From the NCBI RefSeq assembly GCF_007747655.1, contig NZ_CP036274.1, positions 8,122,001-8,186,000 of the forward strand: a stretch of DNA of 64,000 nucleotides, read 5' to 3'. Positions 52,032 to 60,831 of this stretch are shown piece by piece; the stretch's first letter is position 1; each line of letters opens with the position of its first letter. The position numbers and the translations under genes are program-made. Under the pieces are notes generated by a model that had not been told where the DNA came from, did not search any database, and worked only from the letters and a program-made list of their open reading frames with translations. Source of the stretch: Anatilimnocola aggregata. GTDB lineage: Bacteria; Planctomycetota; Planctomycetia; Pirellulales; Pirellulaceae.

Positions 52032-55000
52032 ATGCTTCAAGATCGTTTGTCGGAACTAATCCAGGCTTGCTTCACAGGCATCTGGGTCGAAAGTCATGAG
52101 CATGAAGATGCTCTGGCCGAAATCGGTACACTGTGCCAGCAGGAAGCCTGGCGATTAAATATCTGGGATCTGGAGCAGGGACTGCGCATCCCCGGCCAGG
52201 AGAGCCCTGCGGGAAGTGCAGCTAGTGCCGTTGATCCCCTCGCAGCCATCCGTTCGGCCAGCACGCTGGCCGCTGCCGGCAGCACCGGGATTCTGGTGCT
52301 CGTAAATTTCCATCGCTTCCTGCAGTCGGCGGAGATTGTGCAGGCTCTGAGTCGGCAGCTCATCGACGGCAAGCAATCGCGCACGTTCATTATTGTTTTG
52401 TCGCCCGTGGTTCAGGTGCCCACCGAACTCGACAAATTGTTCGTAGTGGTCGAGCATCCCCTCCCGTCACGCCCCCAATTGGCTGAGATTGCCGCCGGAG
52501 TTGCCACTGAAGCGGGTGAACTGCCAACCGGCACTGAATACCAGCGTTTACTGGATTCTGCGGCTGGCCTGACTCGCTATCAAGCCGAAAGTGCCTTCAG
52601 CCTCTCGCTGGTGCGGCACGGCAAGTTGCAGGTGGAAACCCTTTGGGAGCTTAAAGCTCAGACACTCAAGAAGAGCGGGCTGATGACGCTCCACCGCGGC
52701 CACGAGCGATTTGACGACCTCGGAGGGCTGGATGCGGTCAAAGCCTTCTGCCAGCGATCCTTGCGGCCCCAGGCCAACCGTAACTCCGCTGTGCAGGCCC
52801 GGGGAATCTTGCTCCTGTCCCCGCCTGGCTGTGGCAAGAGTGCGCTCTGCAAAGCGCTGGGCAACGAAGTGGGACGACCTACGTTGCAACTTGATGTAGG
52901 CAGCTTGCTGGGTTCGCTGGTGGGCCAATCGGAAGCAAACATCCGGCAAGCGCTGCGGATCATCGACGCGATGGCGCCAGCCATAGTCTACCTAGATGAA
53001 TGTGACAAAGCGTTCAGTGGTGTCTCGGGAAGCGGTGATAGCGGTGTGTCGGCCCGGCTGTTCGGGTCATTCTTGAGCTGGTTAGTGCGCCGTTTCACGG
53101 CGTAATGGATCTCCGAGAAACTCGGAGTGGGTTGGATGCAAGTTTACCCACGGGTCACCAGACCCACCTCGGACCGAAAGGAAAGGGGGAAAGTAGCATG
53201 TCTGGAAAGCGATTGCTGCCTCGAAGCCGTTTAGGGCAGGCATCGCGAGACCCGGGCGATACGGTGAAACCTGGATTGGTTGAACCTCAGAGTCCACGCT
53301 GTAATGATCAGCAGGCCGGATACAACGGTTGTATTTCCGGTTGCCTCTCGCATACCACAAAGTTAAGCCAGTTGTGGCAACGCATCCGCGAGGGGACGGG
53401 TTGCAATGAGCAACCGCAAGGACTTGAACGAGGCACCTACCTCGCCCTGAATGTCCATTACGTTGGAAGACGGGATCGCCTAAGGGACGCGAGTCCTACG
53501 GCGACGGAGACCCCATAGTAGTCCGAGATAGGGAAAGCCTGTCACATGGCGAAGGGGGTCAGGTGTTTGATTCCAAATCATTTGGAGGTATGCGAAATGC
53601 AAGAAGCCGACATTTTAATTGGAATCTATCGTGAACGAGGAACTCAAGGGATGCCCCTTGAGCGCGTCTATCGACAGTTGTTTAACCCTGAACTCTACCT
53701 CCGAAGTTACGGCAAGATATACAGTAACAGCGGAGCACTGACGAAGGGGGCCACTGGTGAAACTGCAGACGGAATGTCCCTGGAGCGAATCCATGCGATC
53801 ATTGATGCTTTAAGGCATGAACGATACGAATGGACGCCGGTGCGGCGGATCAACATTCCCAAGAAAGCGGGTGGTACTCGTCCCTTGGGATTGCCGACGT
53901 GGTCCGACAAGCTCTTGCAGGACGTAGTTCGCTCTCTTCTGGAGGCGTACTACGAACCGCAGTTTCGGGATTCATCCCATGGGTTTCGGGCTCAGCGGGG
54001 CTGCCATACGGCGCTCTTCCGAGTCAAACAGTGGAAGGCATGCCGTTGGTTCATTGAAGGCGACATCTCCAAATGCTTCGACAAAATAGACCATTCGGTC
54101 TTGTTGAAGATCTTGGGTGAACGCATTCAGGACAACCGCCTGCTGCGACTCGTCGCGAACATGCTGAAGGCCGGGTACTTGGAGGACTGGAAGTGGAATC
54201 GCACGCTCAGTGGTACGCCACAAGGCGGTGTGATCAGCCCACTTCTTTCCAACATCTACCTGGATCAGCTCGATCGCTACGTCGAAGACGTGCTGATTCC
54301 GCAGTACACGCGAGGGAAAATACGTGCCAGAAATAGTGACTACCGTCACTATGAATACCTGTCACGTGTGGCCAGGAAAGCTGGAGATCGGGAAGGTTGG
54401 CGAGCGGCACGACAAGCCATGCGCTTGTTGCCGTGCGGTGACCAGAGCGATCCGGAATTTCGGCGGCTAACCTACGTGCGTTATGCGGATGATTTTCTGT
54501 TGGGATTCATTGGACCGAAAGTTGAGGCCGACGAGATCAAAGCGAAGATCGCCTGCTTCCTGCAAGGACAACTTCAATTGGAGTTGTCACAAGCAAAGAC
54601 GTTGGTGACGCACGCTAAGACCGAATCAGCCCGCTTTCTTGGTCACGAGATCAAGGTTAGTCATTGCGCCACGAAGGTTGCTGGATCACAGCGAACCAGA
54701 AGTGTGAATGGCAAGATTGCCTTACTCGTGCCCGCCGATGTTCAGCGGGCGAAAGTCCAGCGGTTTATGAAGGCTGGAAAGGTCATCCATCGTCCCGAAC
54801 TGTTAAGCGATGACGATCTCTCGATCATCTCGCTTTATCAATCGGAATGGCGAGGGTTGGTCAATTACTACCTCATGGCCCACAATGTCTCGAAAAGGCT
54901 TTCCAAAGTCCGTCGAGCCATGGAGATTTCGCTCTGCAAAACGTTGGCGGCCAAGCATCAGATGACGCTTTCTCAGGTGTTCCGAAAATACCGGAGTGAA

Positions 55001-55951
55001 GCGATCACCGTGCATGGTCCTCTAAAAACCATCGGAGCTATTCAACCTCGGCCCGATAAGCGGCCGTTGGTAGCTGTCTTCGGTGGGATTCCTCTGCGGA
55101 AACAAGATCGTCCCTTCGGTCTTTCCGATTCGGCAACATCTCCTTCTTGGAACCGACGGTCTGAACTCGTCAAACGGTTGGTCGCGGATCACTGCGAACT
55201 GTGCGGAAGTACGAACCAAGTGGAGGTTCACCACATTCGCAAGCTCTCCGATCTCAACCAACCTGGTCGACGAGTGAAGGCACCGTGGAAAGAAGTGATG
55301 ATTGCTCGCAGACGAAAGACACTAGTAGTCTGTCGTGCTTGCCATCTGCAAATTGACAATGGCCAGTACGACCGATCCTCGATTCATTGAAAGATAACAC
55401 TGGAGAGCCGGATGCGATGAAAGTCGCAAGTCCGGTTCGGAGGGGGGCAGTTGGAAAAGTGCCCAACCGGGACGGTTGGGGAACTCGCTGGCTGCCTACC
55501 CTACAACGACCACGAGTCGGACGTCTTCGTGGTCGCAACGGCCAACGATATCTCGAAGCTACCACCCGAATTCTCCCGAGCGGAGCGCTTTGACGGTGTG
55601 TTCTTTCTGGACCTGCCGGAACTCCGCCAGCGGCAAGCCATTTGGCAGATCTACCTTGCCAAGTACCGACTCGATCCCAGTCAGTCACTCCCGCCGGATG
55701 ACGATTGGACCGGCGCAGAAATCAAAGCCTGTTGCCGGTTGGCCGCTCTACTCGATGTGCCACTCGTGGCTGCTGCGCAGAACATCGTGCCGGTTGCCCG
55801 TACTTCAGCAGAGTCGGTTGAGAAGCTGCGCACCTGGGCCAGCGGTCGCTGCCTGAGTGCTGACCGGCCGGGAATCTATCAACCGGCAGCCAAGCAAGCC
55901 AGTTCACGTCGGCGTGTTGCTCGCGGCAGCTCAGATTCATCGCAGAATTAA
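52032..55951 (+). CDS. AAA ATPase (Ycf46-like), gene split by a group II intron
   Basis: Exon 1 is 52032-53084 and exon 2 is 55505-55951; joined they encode 499 residues in frame. The ATG at 52032 has GGAG 7 bases upstream. Exon 1: an N-terminal domain (VNFHRFLQSAEIV, VVEHPLPSRPQL), Walker A LLSPPGCGKSALCKAL, Walker B PAIVYLDECDKAFSGV, ending FGSFLSWL. Exon 2 begins NDHESDVFVVATANDISKLPPEFSRAERFD (sensor 1 and arginine-finger region). The architecture matches the Ycf46/FtsH-like stand-alone AAA proteins that occur with DUF1257 and DUF2997. Without intron removal the protein would stop after a few intron codons and lack sensor 1. Role in the element unknown, probably remodelling of a partner complex. 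Confidence 0.9.
53597..55390 (+). CDS. Group II intron-encoded reverse transcriptase/maturase with HNH domain
   Basis: 597 residues from the ATG at 53597, which has GGAGG 8 bases upstream. RT domains: RINIPKKAGGTRPLGLPTWSDKLLQ, the SHGFRAQRGCHTALF segment, FIEGDISKCFDKIDH, GTPQGGVISPLLSNIYLDQL and the catalytic YADD in YVRYADDFLLGFIGP. The maturase (domain X) region is about 400-500. At the C-terminus lies an HNH endonuclease: CELCGSTNQVEVHHIRKLSDL and CRACHLQIDNGQ. It promotes splicing and reinserts the intron by target-primed reverse transcription. Full length and apparently intact. Confidence 0.97.
   Translation: MQEADILIGIYRERGTQGMPLERVYRQLFNPELYLRSYGKIYSNSGALTKGATGETADGMSLERIHAIIDALRHERYEWTPVRRINIPKKAGGTRPLGLPTWSDKLLQDVVRSLLEAYYEPQFRDSSHGFRAQRGCHTALFRVKQWKACRWFIEGDISKCFDKIDHSVLLKILGERIQDNRLLRLVANMLKAGYLEDWKWNRTLSGTPQGGVISPLLSNIYLDQLDRYVEDVLIPQYTRGKIRARNSDYRHYEYLSRVARKAGDREGWRAARQAMRLLPCGDQSDPEFRRLTYVRYADDFLLGFIGPKVEADEIKAKIACFLQGQLQLELSQAKTLVTHAKTESARFLGHEIKVSHCATKVAGSQRTRSVNGKIALLVPADVQRAKVQRFMKAGKVIHRPELLSDDDLSIISLYQSEWRGLVNYYLMAHNVSKRLSKVRRAMEISLCKTLAAKHQMTLSQVFRKYRSEAITVHGPLKTIGAIQPRPDKRPLVAVFGGIPLRKQDRPFGLSDSATSPSWNRRSELVKRLVADHCELCGSTNQVEVHHIRKLSDLNQPGRRVKAPWKEVMIARRRKTLVVCRACHLQIDNGQYDRSSIH
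55405..55438 (+). ncRNA. Group II intron domain V
   Basis: 34-base hairpin: GAGCCGGATGCG pairs with CGC-AAGTCCGGTTC, capped by ATGAAAGT. Matches the catalytic core hairpin (AGC triad at 55406-55408) of bacterial group II introns. Confidence 0.93.
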
Positions 55952-56076
55952 GCCTTTGAAGTCAGACAACGACGCACAAGGGTTCAATGGGAACAGTGAA
56001 TCAATGCCGGAAATACTTGAACCTTTAGCAGCGTAGCTCTGCTAACGAACCCACTTCAACCTTTCAGGAGACCTCC

Positions 56077-57021
56077 ATGACCACATTGCTAGATCGCCCA
56101 ACGGCGAACCAACATTCAACCGCAGCCGAGCGATTGCGCACGACAATGGCCGCCGTCCGGATCGCCTTTACCTGGCTAGGCGTCCGCAAGACGCTGAGCC
56201 CCGAACAGAAGTCACAAGCGGCGGACACGTTTGGGGCTGAACGCGAATACCTGTCGGCCGGCAAGAAAGTAATCGACACCTCGCATCCCGCGTTCAAGGC
56301 TGTCACCAGCGTTCGCAGTCGCATCATTTCGTACTGGAAGGGGATCAGCCTCCCGTACCCCGAGGCCGGTATCCGGCTCATTCGCCAGGAAGACATCGCA
56401 TCGTTCACCTCTCAGCTCGAAGTCTGCAAGGTAGAACTGGAAGGCGCCGTGGCGAAGCTCGACGAGTGTTATGGCGAGCTGAGGCAGGCTGCCCGCGAGC
56501 GGCTGGGGTCGCTCTACAATTCGGGCGACTATCCAGCCACACTGCAAGGCTGGTTCGATGTGGCCTGGGACTTCCCTAGCGTGGAACCGCCCGAGTACCT
56601 GCGGCAGCTCAGCCCGCAGCTTTATCAGCAAGAGGCCTCTCGGATTGCGGCACGTTTTGATGAAGCGGTGCAGCTGGCCGAGCAGGCCTTTACGGAAGAG
56701 CTCTCGAAGCTGGTTTCGCACCTCACCGAGCGGCTCAGCGGCGCCGACGATGGCAAGCCTAAGGTCTTCCGCGATTCGGTCATCGAGAACCTGCGCGAAT
56801 TCTTTGACCGGTTCCGGCACCTGAACATTCGCTCGGATGAACAACTGGATGACCTCGTGGTTCAGGCCCAGCGGGTGTTGCGAGGCGTAGAACCGCAGCA
56901 ACTCCGCGACAACCAGGCCCTCCGGCAGCAAGTGGCATCGCAGCTCTCAGGCGTGCAGTCCGTACTCGACGGCCTGCTGGTCGACCGTCCCCGCCGTAAC
57001 ATCCTCCGCCGGGGGAAGTGA
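56077..57021 (+). CDS. Hypothetical element protein C, helical, with long coiled-coil segments
   Basis: 314 residues, RBS CAGGAGA upstream. The first ~90 residues contain FTWLGVRKTLSPEQKSQAADTFGA and SAGKKVIDTSHPAFKAVTSVRSRIISYWKG. The remainder is helical, with heptads (LEVCKVELEGAVAKLDECYGELRQAARERL, FDEAVQLAEQAFTEELSKLVSHLTERL). Not recognised as a family with confidence. It follows the AAA ATPase by 125 bp, so it may be its partner or substrate. The next small gene starts at or just after its stop (GTGA overlap possible). Confidence 0.7.
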   Translation: MTTLLDRPTANQHSTAAERLRTTMAAVRIAFTWLGVRKTLSPEQKSQAADTFGAEREYLSAGKKVIDTSHPAFKAVTSVRSRIISYWKGISLPYPEAGIRLIRQEDIASFTSQLEVCKVELEGAVAKLDECYGELRQAARERLGSLYNSGDYPATLQGWFDVAWDFPSVEPPEYLRQLSPQLYQQEASRIAARFDEAVQLAEQAFTEELSKLVSHLTERLSGADDGKPKVFRDSVIENLREFFDRFRHLNIRSDEQLDDLVVQAQRVLRGVEPQQLRDNQALRQQVASQLSGVQSVLDGLLVDRPRRNILRRGK

Positions 57022-57032
57022 GGTTCAAACCG

Positions 57033-57278
57033 ATGGAACTTGTCATCGAACCCACGGGCCTGACTCGCTGTATCTACGGCGAGGCGATTGACCTGGCGCT
57101 GCTCGGCCAATTGACCATTCGGAGAGGTTCGCATGTTGAACCGAACTCGCAGGGCCATTGGCTCTGCGATCTCTCGCCAGTCTCTGGTCCGACGCTCGGG
57201 CCCTTTGAGTCGCGCAGTGAAGCACTGTTGGCCGAAGTTGCCTGGCTCTCGGAGCATTGGCTCGCGCCAGCCGGCTGA
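57033..57278 (+). CDS. Small hypothetical protein
   Basis: 81 residues from the ATG at 57033; a GTG at 57018 overlapping the previous stop (GTGA) is an alternative. An all-beta pattern with a conserved-looking TRCIYGEAIDLALLGQLTIRRGSHVEPNSQGHWLCDLSPVSGP followed by SRSEALLAEVAWLSEHWL. The WLCDL-SPVSGP-PFESRSEAL pattern resembles short proteins that accompany plasmid- or element-borne single-strand-DNA and AAA genes; no family is claimed. Confidence 0.6.
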   Translation: MELVIEPTGLTRCIYGEAIDLALLGQLTIRRGSHVEPNSQGHWLCDLSPVSGPTLGPFESRSEALLAEVAWLSEHWLAPAG

Positions 57279-57324
57279 GGCTGGCATTCTGTCTTGATCT
57301 GACTTCTCGTTCGTCCATTTGTCG

Positions 57325-57363
57325 GGCTCGCTTTGCGCGCATGCGGAGGGCGAGCCTTTTTTT
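57325..57363 (+). terminator. Rho-independent terminator
   Basis: GGCTCGC (57325-57331) pairs with GCGAGCC (57350-57356) and is followed by seven Ts. It lies between two small genes of the element and before the start at 57391, so it may attenuate the downstream genes. Confidence 0.65.
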
Positions 57364-57390
57364 GTTTGTCTTAATCCCAGGAGCTGTCCC

Positions 57391-57582
57391 ATGACCCAAG
57401 CTGAACTGAATCAAGCCGTGGCTGACGCTACCGGTGAATCGTTACGCACGATCCGCCGCCGTGGCTTCAGCGTCGTCACACCGCTGCAAGTCTTTGACCC
57501 CGACCAGAACGATGACTATTCGCTCCCCAGCATTGTCGACTGGGACGTGCTCGAACGGCAGCAACGTTGCCGTGCGGCGTAA
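57391..57582 (+). CDS. Small hypothetical protein upstream of the clamp-like gene
   Basis: 63 residues from the ATG at 57391, with CAGGAG 7 bases upstream. MTQAELNQAVADATGESLRTIRRRGFSVVTPLQVFDPDQND: the first 30 residues form a helix-turn-helix-like pattern (LNQAVADATGESLRTIRRRGF), perhaps a DNA-binding arm. The end (VDWDVLERQQRCRAA) is short and charged. No recognised family. Confidence 0.55.
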   Translation: MTQAELNQAVADATGESLRTIRRRGFSVVTPLQVFDPDQNDDYSLPSIVDWDVLERQQRCRAA

Positions 57583-57665
57583 TGCCTTTCGTCGCATTCA
57601 ACAACTGGCGGCAGCCTGGCTGCCGCCCCCTGGTTTGCCCCTTCTTTCATTCGGAGTTATACGCC

Positions 57666-58866
57666 TTGATTCAAATTACTTGTCTGCTTGCCAAGCAGCT
57701 TCGTTCGATCATCAAGAGAACCTTTCGCCACCAAAGCTCGCAGGCCGTGTTAACGCTTCGCTCGGGTGACGATGGCCTGTTCATCGAGTTTCAAGGAAAC
57801 AATCAGGCTCTGCAGTATCACGATCTTCGGCCCCAGGACCGCGAACAGCTGATCGTTCCGTTCAACCTGCTCACGGACGTGCAGGGGGCGAAAGCGGAAC
57901 CCGTGTATATCAATACCCGTCGGCCTGGGGTGCTGAGTGCCAGCTGGCATGACAAGGGTGAGCTGCGCGATTTGGAATACGATGCCCCAGAGCCGGCTGC
58001 GGACGCGAAGTCGTTTCCGACACTGCCAACGACATTCACTGAAAACCCCTCGTCCTTGGTCACAGCCCTCCGCGCGGCATACGAGACCACCGATCTGGAG
58101 AGCAAGCGGTATGCTCTGGGCTGTGTCCAAGTTCGGGGCCAGGAAGGGGTGATCGCTGCCACCGATGGCCGGCAGCTGCTGAAGCAAGCTGGCTTCTCGT
58201 TCGGTTTCGAAGCCGAGATCTTGCTGCAGCCCACCCAGTTCTTTGCGCGCAAAAGACCTCCCCACTGATCAGGCGGTTCGAGCTGGCAAGTGCGATGACA
58301 AATTGTTCGCCTTCCAGATTGGACCGTGGACGCTTTGGCTCGGGATCGAGCTGGCAGGCCGCTTTCCGGATATCGACCGTATCATTCCCACCTCGTACAG
58401 CAAATCGACCCTGCAGCTGGCTCCCGCCGATGCCAGGTTCCTGGTCGACAATTTGCCCAGGCTTCCAAGCGGTGACACGAATCGCGAACTGACGCTCGAT
58501 CTCAACGGGAGCGTGATTCTGCGGGCCTCATCGCCCAGCTCGCCGCGGCCTACTGAGCTGGTCCTGCGCAATTCAAGCAAGCAGGGAGTTGACGTTCGCA
58601 TTTGCACTGACCGGAAGTTCCTGGCACGGGCTGCCGAGCAGGGCTTTGCCGAAATCTCCCTGCCAGACAATTTGTCACCGGCAGTAGCCCGGGACGCGAC
58701 GCGCATTTACCTGTGGATGCTGCTCGACCCGAAGGAGGCGATCCAACCGACGCCAGACTGCCTCCGCATCGAATCGCCACTCAAATTCAGCTCTGGCGGT
58801 TCCTCACCACGACCAACCCAGAAGGCCAGAGTAATGCCCCTGACTCGAATTGCGACCAGAACCTGA
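57666..58866 (+). pseudogene. DnaN-like sliding clamp, frameshifted
   Basis: Two frames cover one protein. Frame 1 (57666-58268; TTG start with CGGAG 9 bases upstream, ATG 57582 possible) ends KRYALGCVQVRGQEGVIAATDGRQLLKQAGF then EAEILLQPTQFFARKR. Frame 2 continues from about 58255 with DLPTDQAVRAGK, WTLWLGIELAGRFPDIDRIIPTS, ARFLVDNLPRLP and VARDATRIYLWMLL. The ATDG-x-x-L and the GRFPDIDRIIP segments resemble beta-clamp domains 2 and 3. Removing one A from the AAAA run at 58251-58254 joins the frames. Either a disabling +1 insertion, a sequencing error, or +1 frameshifting. With polymerase and helicase genes present it would complete an element-encoded replisome. Confidence 0.65.
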
Positions 58867-58874
58867 ACATCCGC

Positions 58875-59120
58875 ATGGGCAATCGCCGCTTTACCCGCCT
58901 GACGAACGCGTTCAGCAAGAAGGCTGAAATGCTGGCTTACAGCATCGCCATCACATTCATGTACCATAATTTCGTGCGGGTTCACCAAACCCTGAAAACT
59001 ACGCCAGCAATCGCCGCTGGGGTTGCTAAAATCAAATGGACGATTCAAGACATTGTGAATCTGCTGCCTGTCCAAGAATCGAAGAAGCGCGGCCCGCACA
59101 AGAAGCAGGCGAAGGAATAG
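58875..59120 (+). pseudogene. Transposase C-terminal fragment
   Basis: About 82 residues: MGNRRFTRLTNAFSKKAEMLAYSIAITFMYHNFVRVHQTLKTTPAIAAGVAKIKWTIQDIVN. The FTRLTNAFSKK, FMYHNFVRVHQTL and TPAxAAG signature is the C-terminal end of a DDE transposase (IS1-like proteins of similar ending are common). The N-terminal catalytic part is missing, the frame merges with the end of the clamp-like gene, and no terminal inverted repeats were seen. A relic of an insertion sequence. Confidence 0.75.
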
Positions 59121-59124
59121 AAGT

Positions 59125-59553
59125 GTGGAGCACGTAGACCTCACTCCAGATCAAGTCATTGGTCGAACGCTAATTGAGATTCGCCAAGTCTGTGAATCCA
59201 ATGTGAACGGAATGGACTGGGCGACAATCTACTTCGTGCTTGACTCGAAACTGTCTTTCACGCTGCCAGGCGAATGGGGAGCTGGCCTGTGCCTCGATTT
59301 CGTACCAGATGAAGCTGTTCCGCTGAGCGGTGCGGATGTAATCCACGGTACGCGTATTTTGGCGTTACTGCGGCCAAAGGAAGGTGCCACTATTCCTAAC
59401 GAATCTCTGTGCCTGTTATTCGAAAATGGGTACATCGCTTGTGATATTATGGGCGACTACCACGGCACTGGCTCGCCGGGTTTGTATCTCTTTCCGCCCG
59501 GCGAAGTCGATTTGGGACAACTTGAGCCAGTCTGGGGTGATATTTCAAACTGA
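59125..59553 (+). CDS. Hypothetical protein
   Basis: 142 residues; GTG 59125 start. Soluble, alpha/beta composition: PDQVIGRTLIEIRQVCESNVNGMDWATIYFVLDSKLSFTLPGEWGAGLCLDFVPDEAVPL, FENGYIACDIMGDYHGTGSPGLYLFPPGEVDL. No signal or membrane helix. Not recognised. It overlaps no neighbour and follows the transposase relic, so it may be cargo or border sequence of the element. Confidence 0.6.
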   Translation: MEHVDLTPDQVIGRTLIEIRQVCESNVNGMDWATIYFVLDSKLSFTLPGEWGAGLCLDFVPDEAVPLSGADVIHGTRILALLRPKEGATIPNESLCLLFENGYIACDIMGDYHGTGSPGLYLFPPGEVDLGQLEPVWGDISN

Positions 59554-59652
59554 CCCACTACCCGCCGGCGCGTCGATAGTCACCAAAATGAGTGGCATCA
59601 CCAATTTGCTGGTGCCTCTTACCGAGTATGACCTGTGGGAAGGAGCCCCCTT

Positions 59653-60621
59653 ATGCGCACCGCACAAGTTCGAGTCTGGTTGATTGCCACGCTGCTGGCG
59701 AGCCTGTCGGTCGCCAGCGGGCAAGAGCCGATCGTTTATCAGGATGGAGACGCCTGTGCTGAATATGCGGCCGAGGATTGCTCTTGTTGCAAGGCGGCCC
59801 TGCTCGGCTTCATTCAGCCTACCGATCCCGCTTGGGCCGGCTTCATCAGCCCGATGACGAATCCTGTTTTCTTTGAAGATCCGCGGACGCTCACCGAAGC
59901 CCGCTTCATCTTCATCGATCATCAGGTTCCTTCGTTGGCGGGCGGCGCCATTCCCTCCAGCCGGTTGCAGGTTCTGGCCGTGCAGCTGCGTGCGGCGCTG
60001 ACCCATGATCTCTCGCTGATCGCCACCAAGGATGGGTTCATCTTTCCGTCGGCCGGCGCACCGCTGGACGACGGCTGGGCCGATGTTTCGCTGGGACTCA
60101 AATACAATCTATGGAAGGATTGTTGCTGCCAGCGGATCCTGAGCGTGGGAGCGACTTACGAACTGCCAGTGGGAAGCACGCAGGCCCTGCAAGGAAACGG
60201 CGACGGCGAGTTCAATCTGTTCGCTTCGTACGGGGCACTGTTCGGCGACAGCAACCATTTCCTCACGACCCTCGGCCTGCGCCTGCCGACCGATCGCTCG
60301 GAGGAAAACCAGGTCTTCTACTGGTCTGCCCACGTCGACCGCCAGTTCTGCGGCACCTGCTGGTACGGGTTCCTGGAAGGGACCTGGTACCATTGGCTCA
60401 GTAATGGCGACAATGCGGCCTTCAACGGCATCCAAGGTGGAGACTTATTCAACTTCGGCTCGACCGGAGTCGCCGGCACGGACATCGTGACGGGGGCTGT
60501 GGGCCTCAAGTACAAGCCGTCCCTCCTCAACGAGATTGGCGTCGCCTACGAGGTGCCCCTCACCGATGAGCGAGGCGTCCTGCAACACCGGTTCACTGCC
60601 GATTACATTCTGCGATATTGA
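59653..60621 (+). CDS. Secreted outer-membrane-like beta-barrel protein
   Basis: 322 residues from the ATG at 59653 (MRTAQVRVWLIATLLASLSVASG, signal peptide); a start at 59635 gives a longer lead. After a Cys-rich stretch (CAEYAAEDCSCCKAALLG) the chain alternates strands with aromatic ends (GWADVSLGLKYNLWKDC, LSVGATYELPVGST, FNLFASYGALFGDSNHFLTTLGLRLP, LEGTWYHWLSNGDN, TGAVGLKYKPSLLNEIGVAYEVPL) and ends ADYILRY. The final Tyr and the strand pattern suit an outer-membrane beta-barrel. Neighbours give no further clue. Confidence 0.75.
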   Translation: MRTAQVRVWLIATLLASLSVASGQEPIVYQDGDACAEYAAEDCSCCKAALLGFIQPTDPAWAGFISPMTNPVFFEDPRTLTEARFIFIDHQVPSLAGGAIPSSRLQVLAVQLRAALTHDLSLIATKDGFIFPSAGAPLDDGWADVSLGLKYNLWKDCCCQRILSVGATYELPVGSTQALQGNGDGEFNLFASYGALFGDSNHFLTTLGLRLPTDRSEENQVFYWSAHVDRQFCGTCWYGFLEGTWYHWLSNGDNAAFNGIQGGDLFNFGSTGVAGTDIVTGAVGLKYKPSLLNEIGVAYEVPLTDERGVLQHRFTADYILRY

Positions 60622-60831
60622 TCCGAACGTGAATCGCCGAAGAGACGTATCTTCTTCCATTTACAACGAGCGCAGAGGTTGCTTTCAATTGTTCTTGGTT
60701 AGATTGGAGACCCGTACCATTCCTCTCAAACAACTGAACTGGCCTGAGAATAACCTCTCACGCTATGCTGCGAAAATAGCATTTTCAGACGGCCTCTAAG
60801 AGAAAAATGACATTACTTTTAAGCACTCCAA

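Larger units (their letters stand above)
53085..55504 (+). mobile_element. Group II intron with reverse transcriptase, inserted in the AAA ATPase gene
   Basis: 2420 bp. The 5' end is GTGCG, the conserved group II start. The 3' end lies after CCTACCCTAC. The 34-base domain V is at 55405-55438 (GAGCCGGATGCG...CGCAAGTCCGGTTC). Domain VI follows, with its 3' strand CTGCC-TA-CCC pairing with GGG-GGCAG and a bulged branch A at 55498, 6 bases from the 3' end. Removing it restores a continuous AAA frame at a codon boundary (TTA/AAC). The intron encodes a full-length reverse transcriptase in domain IV. A bacterial chloroplast-like (CL) class fits. Confidence 0.95.
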
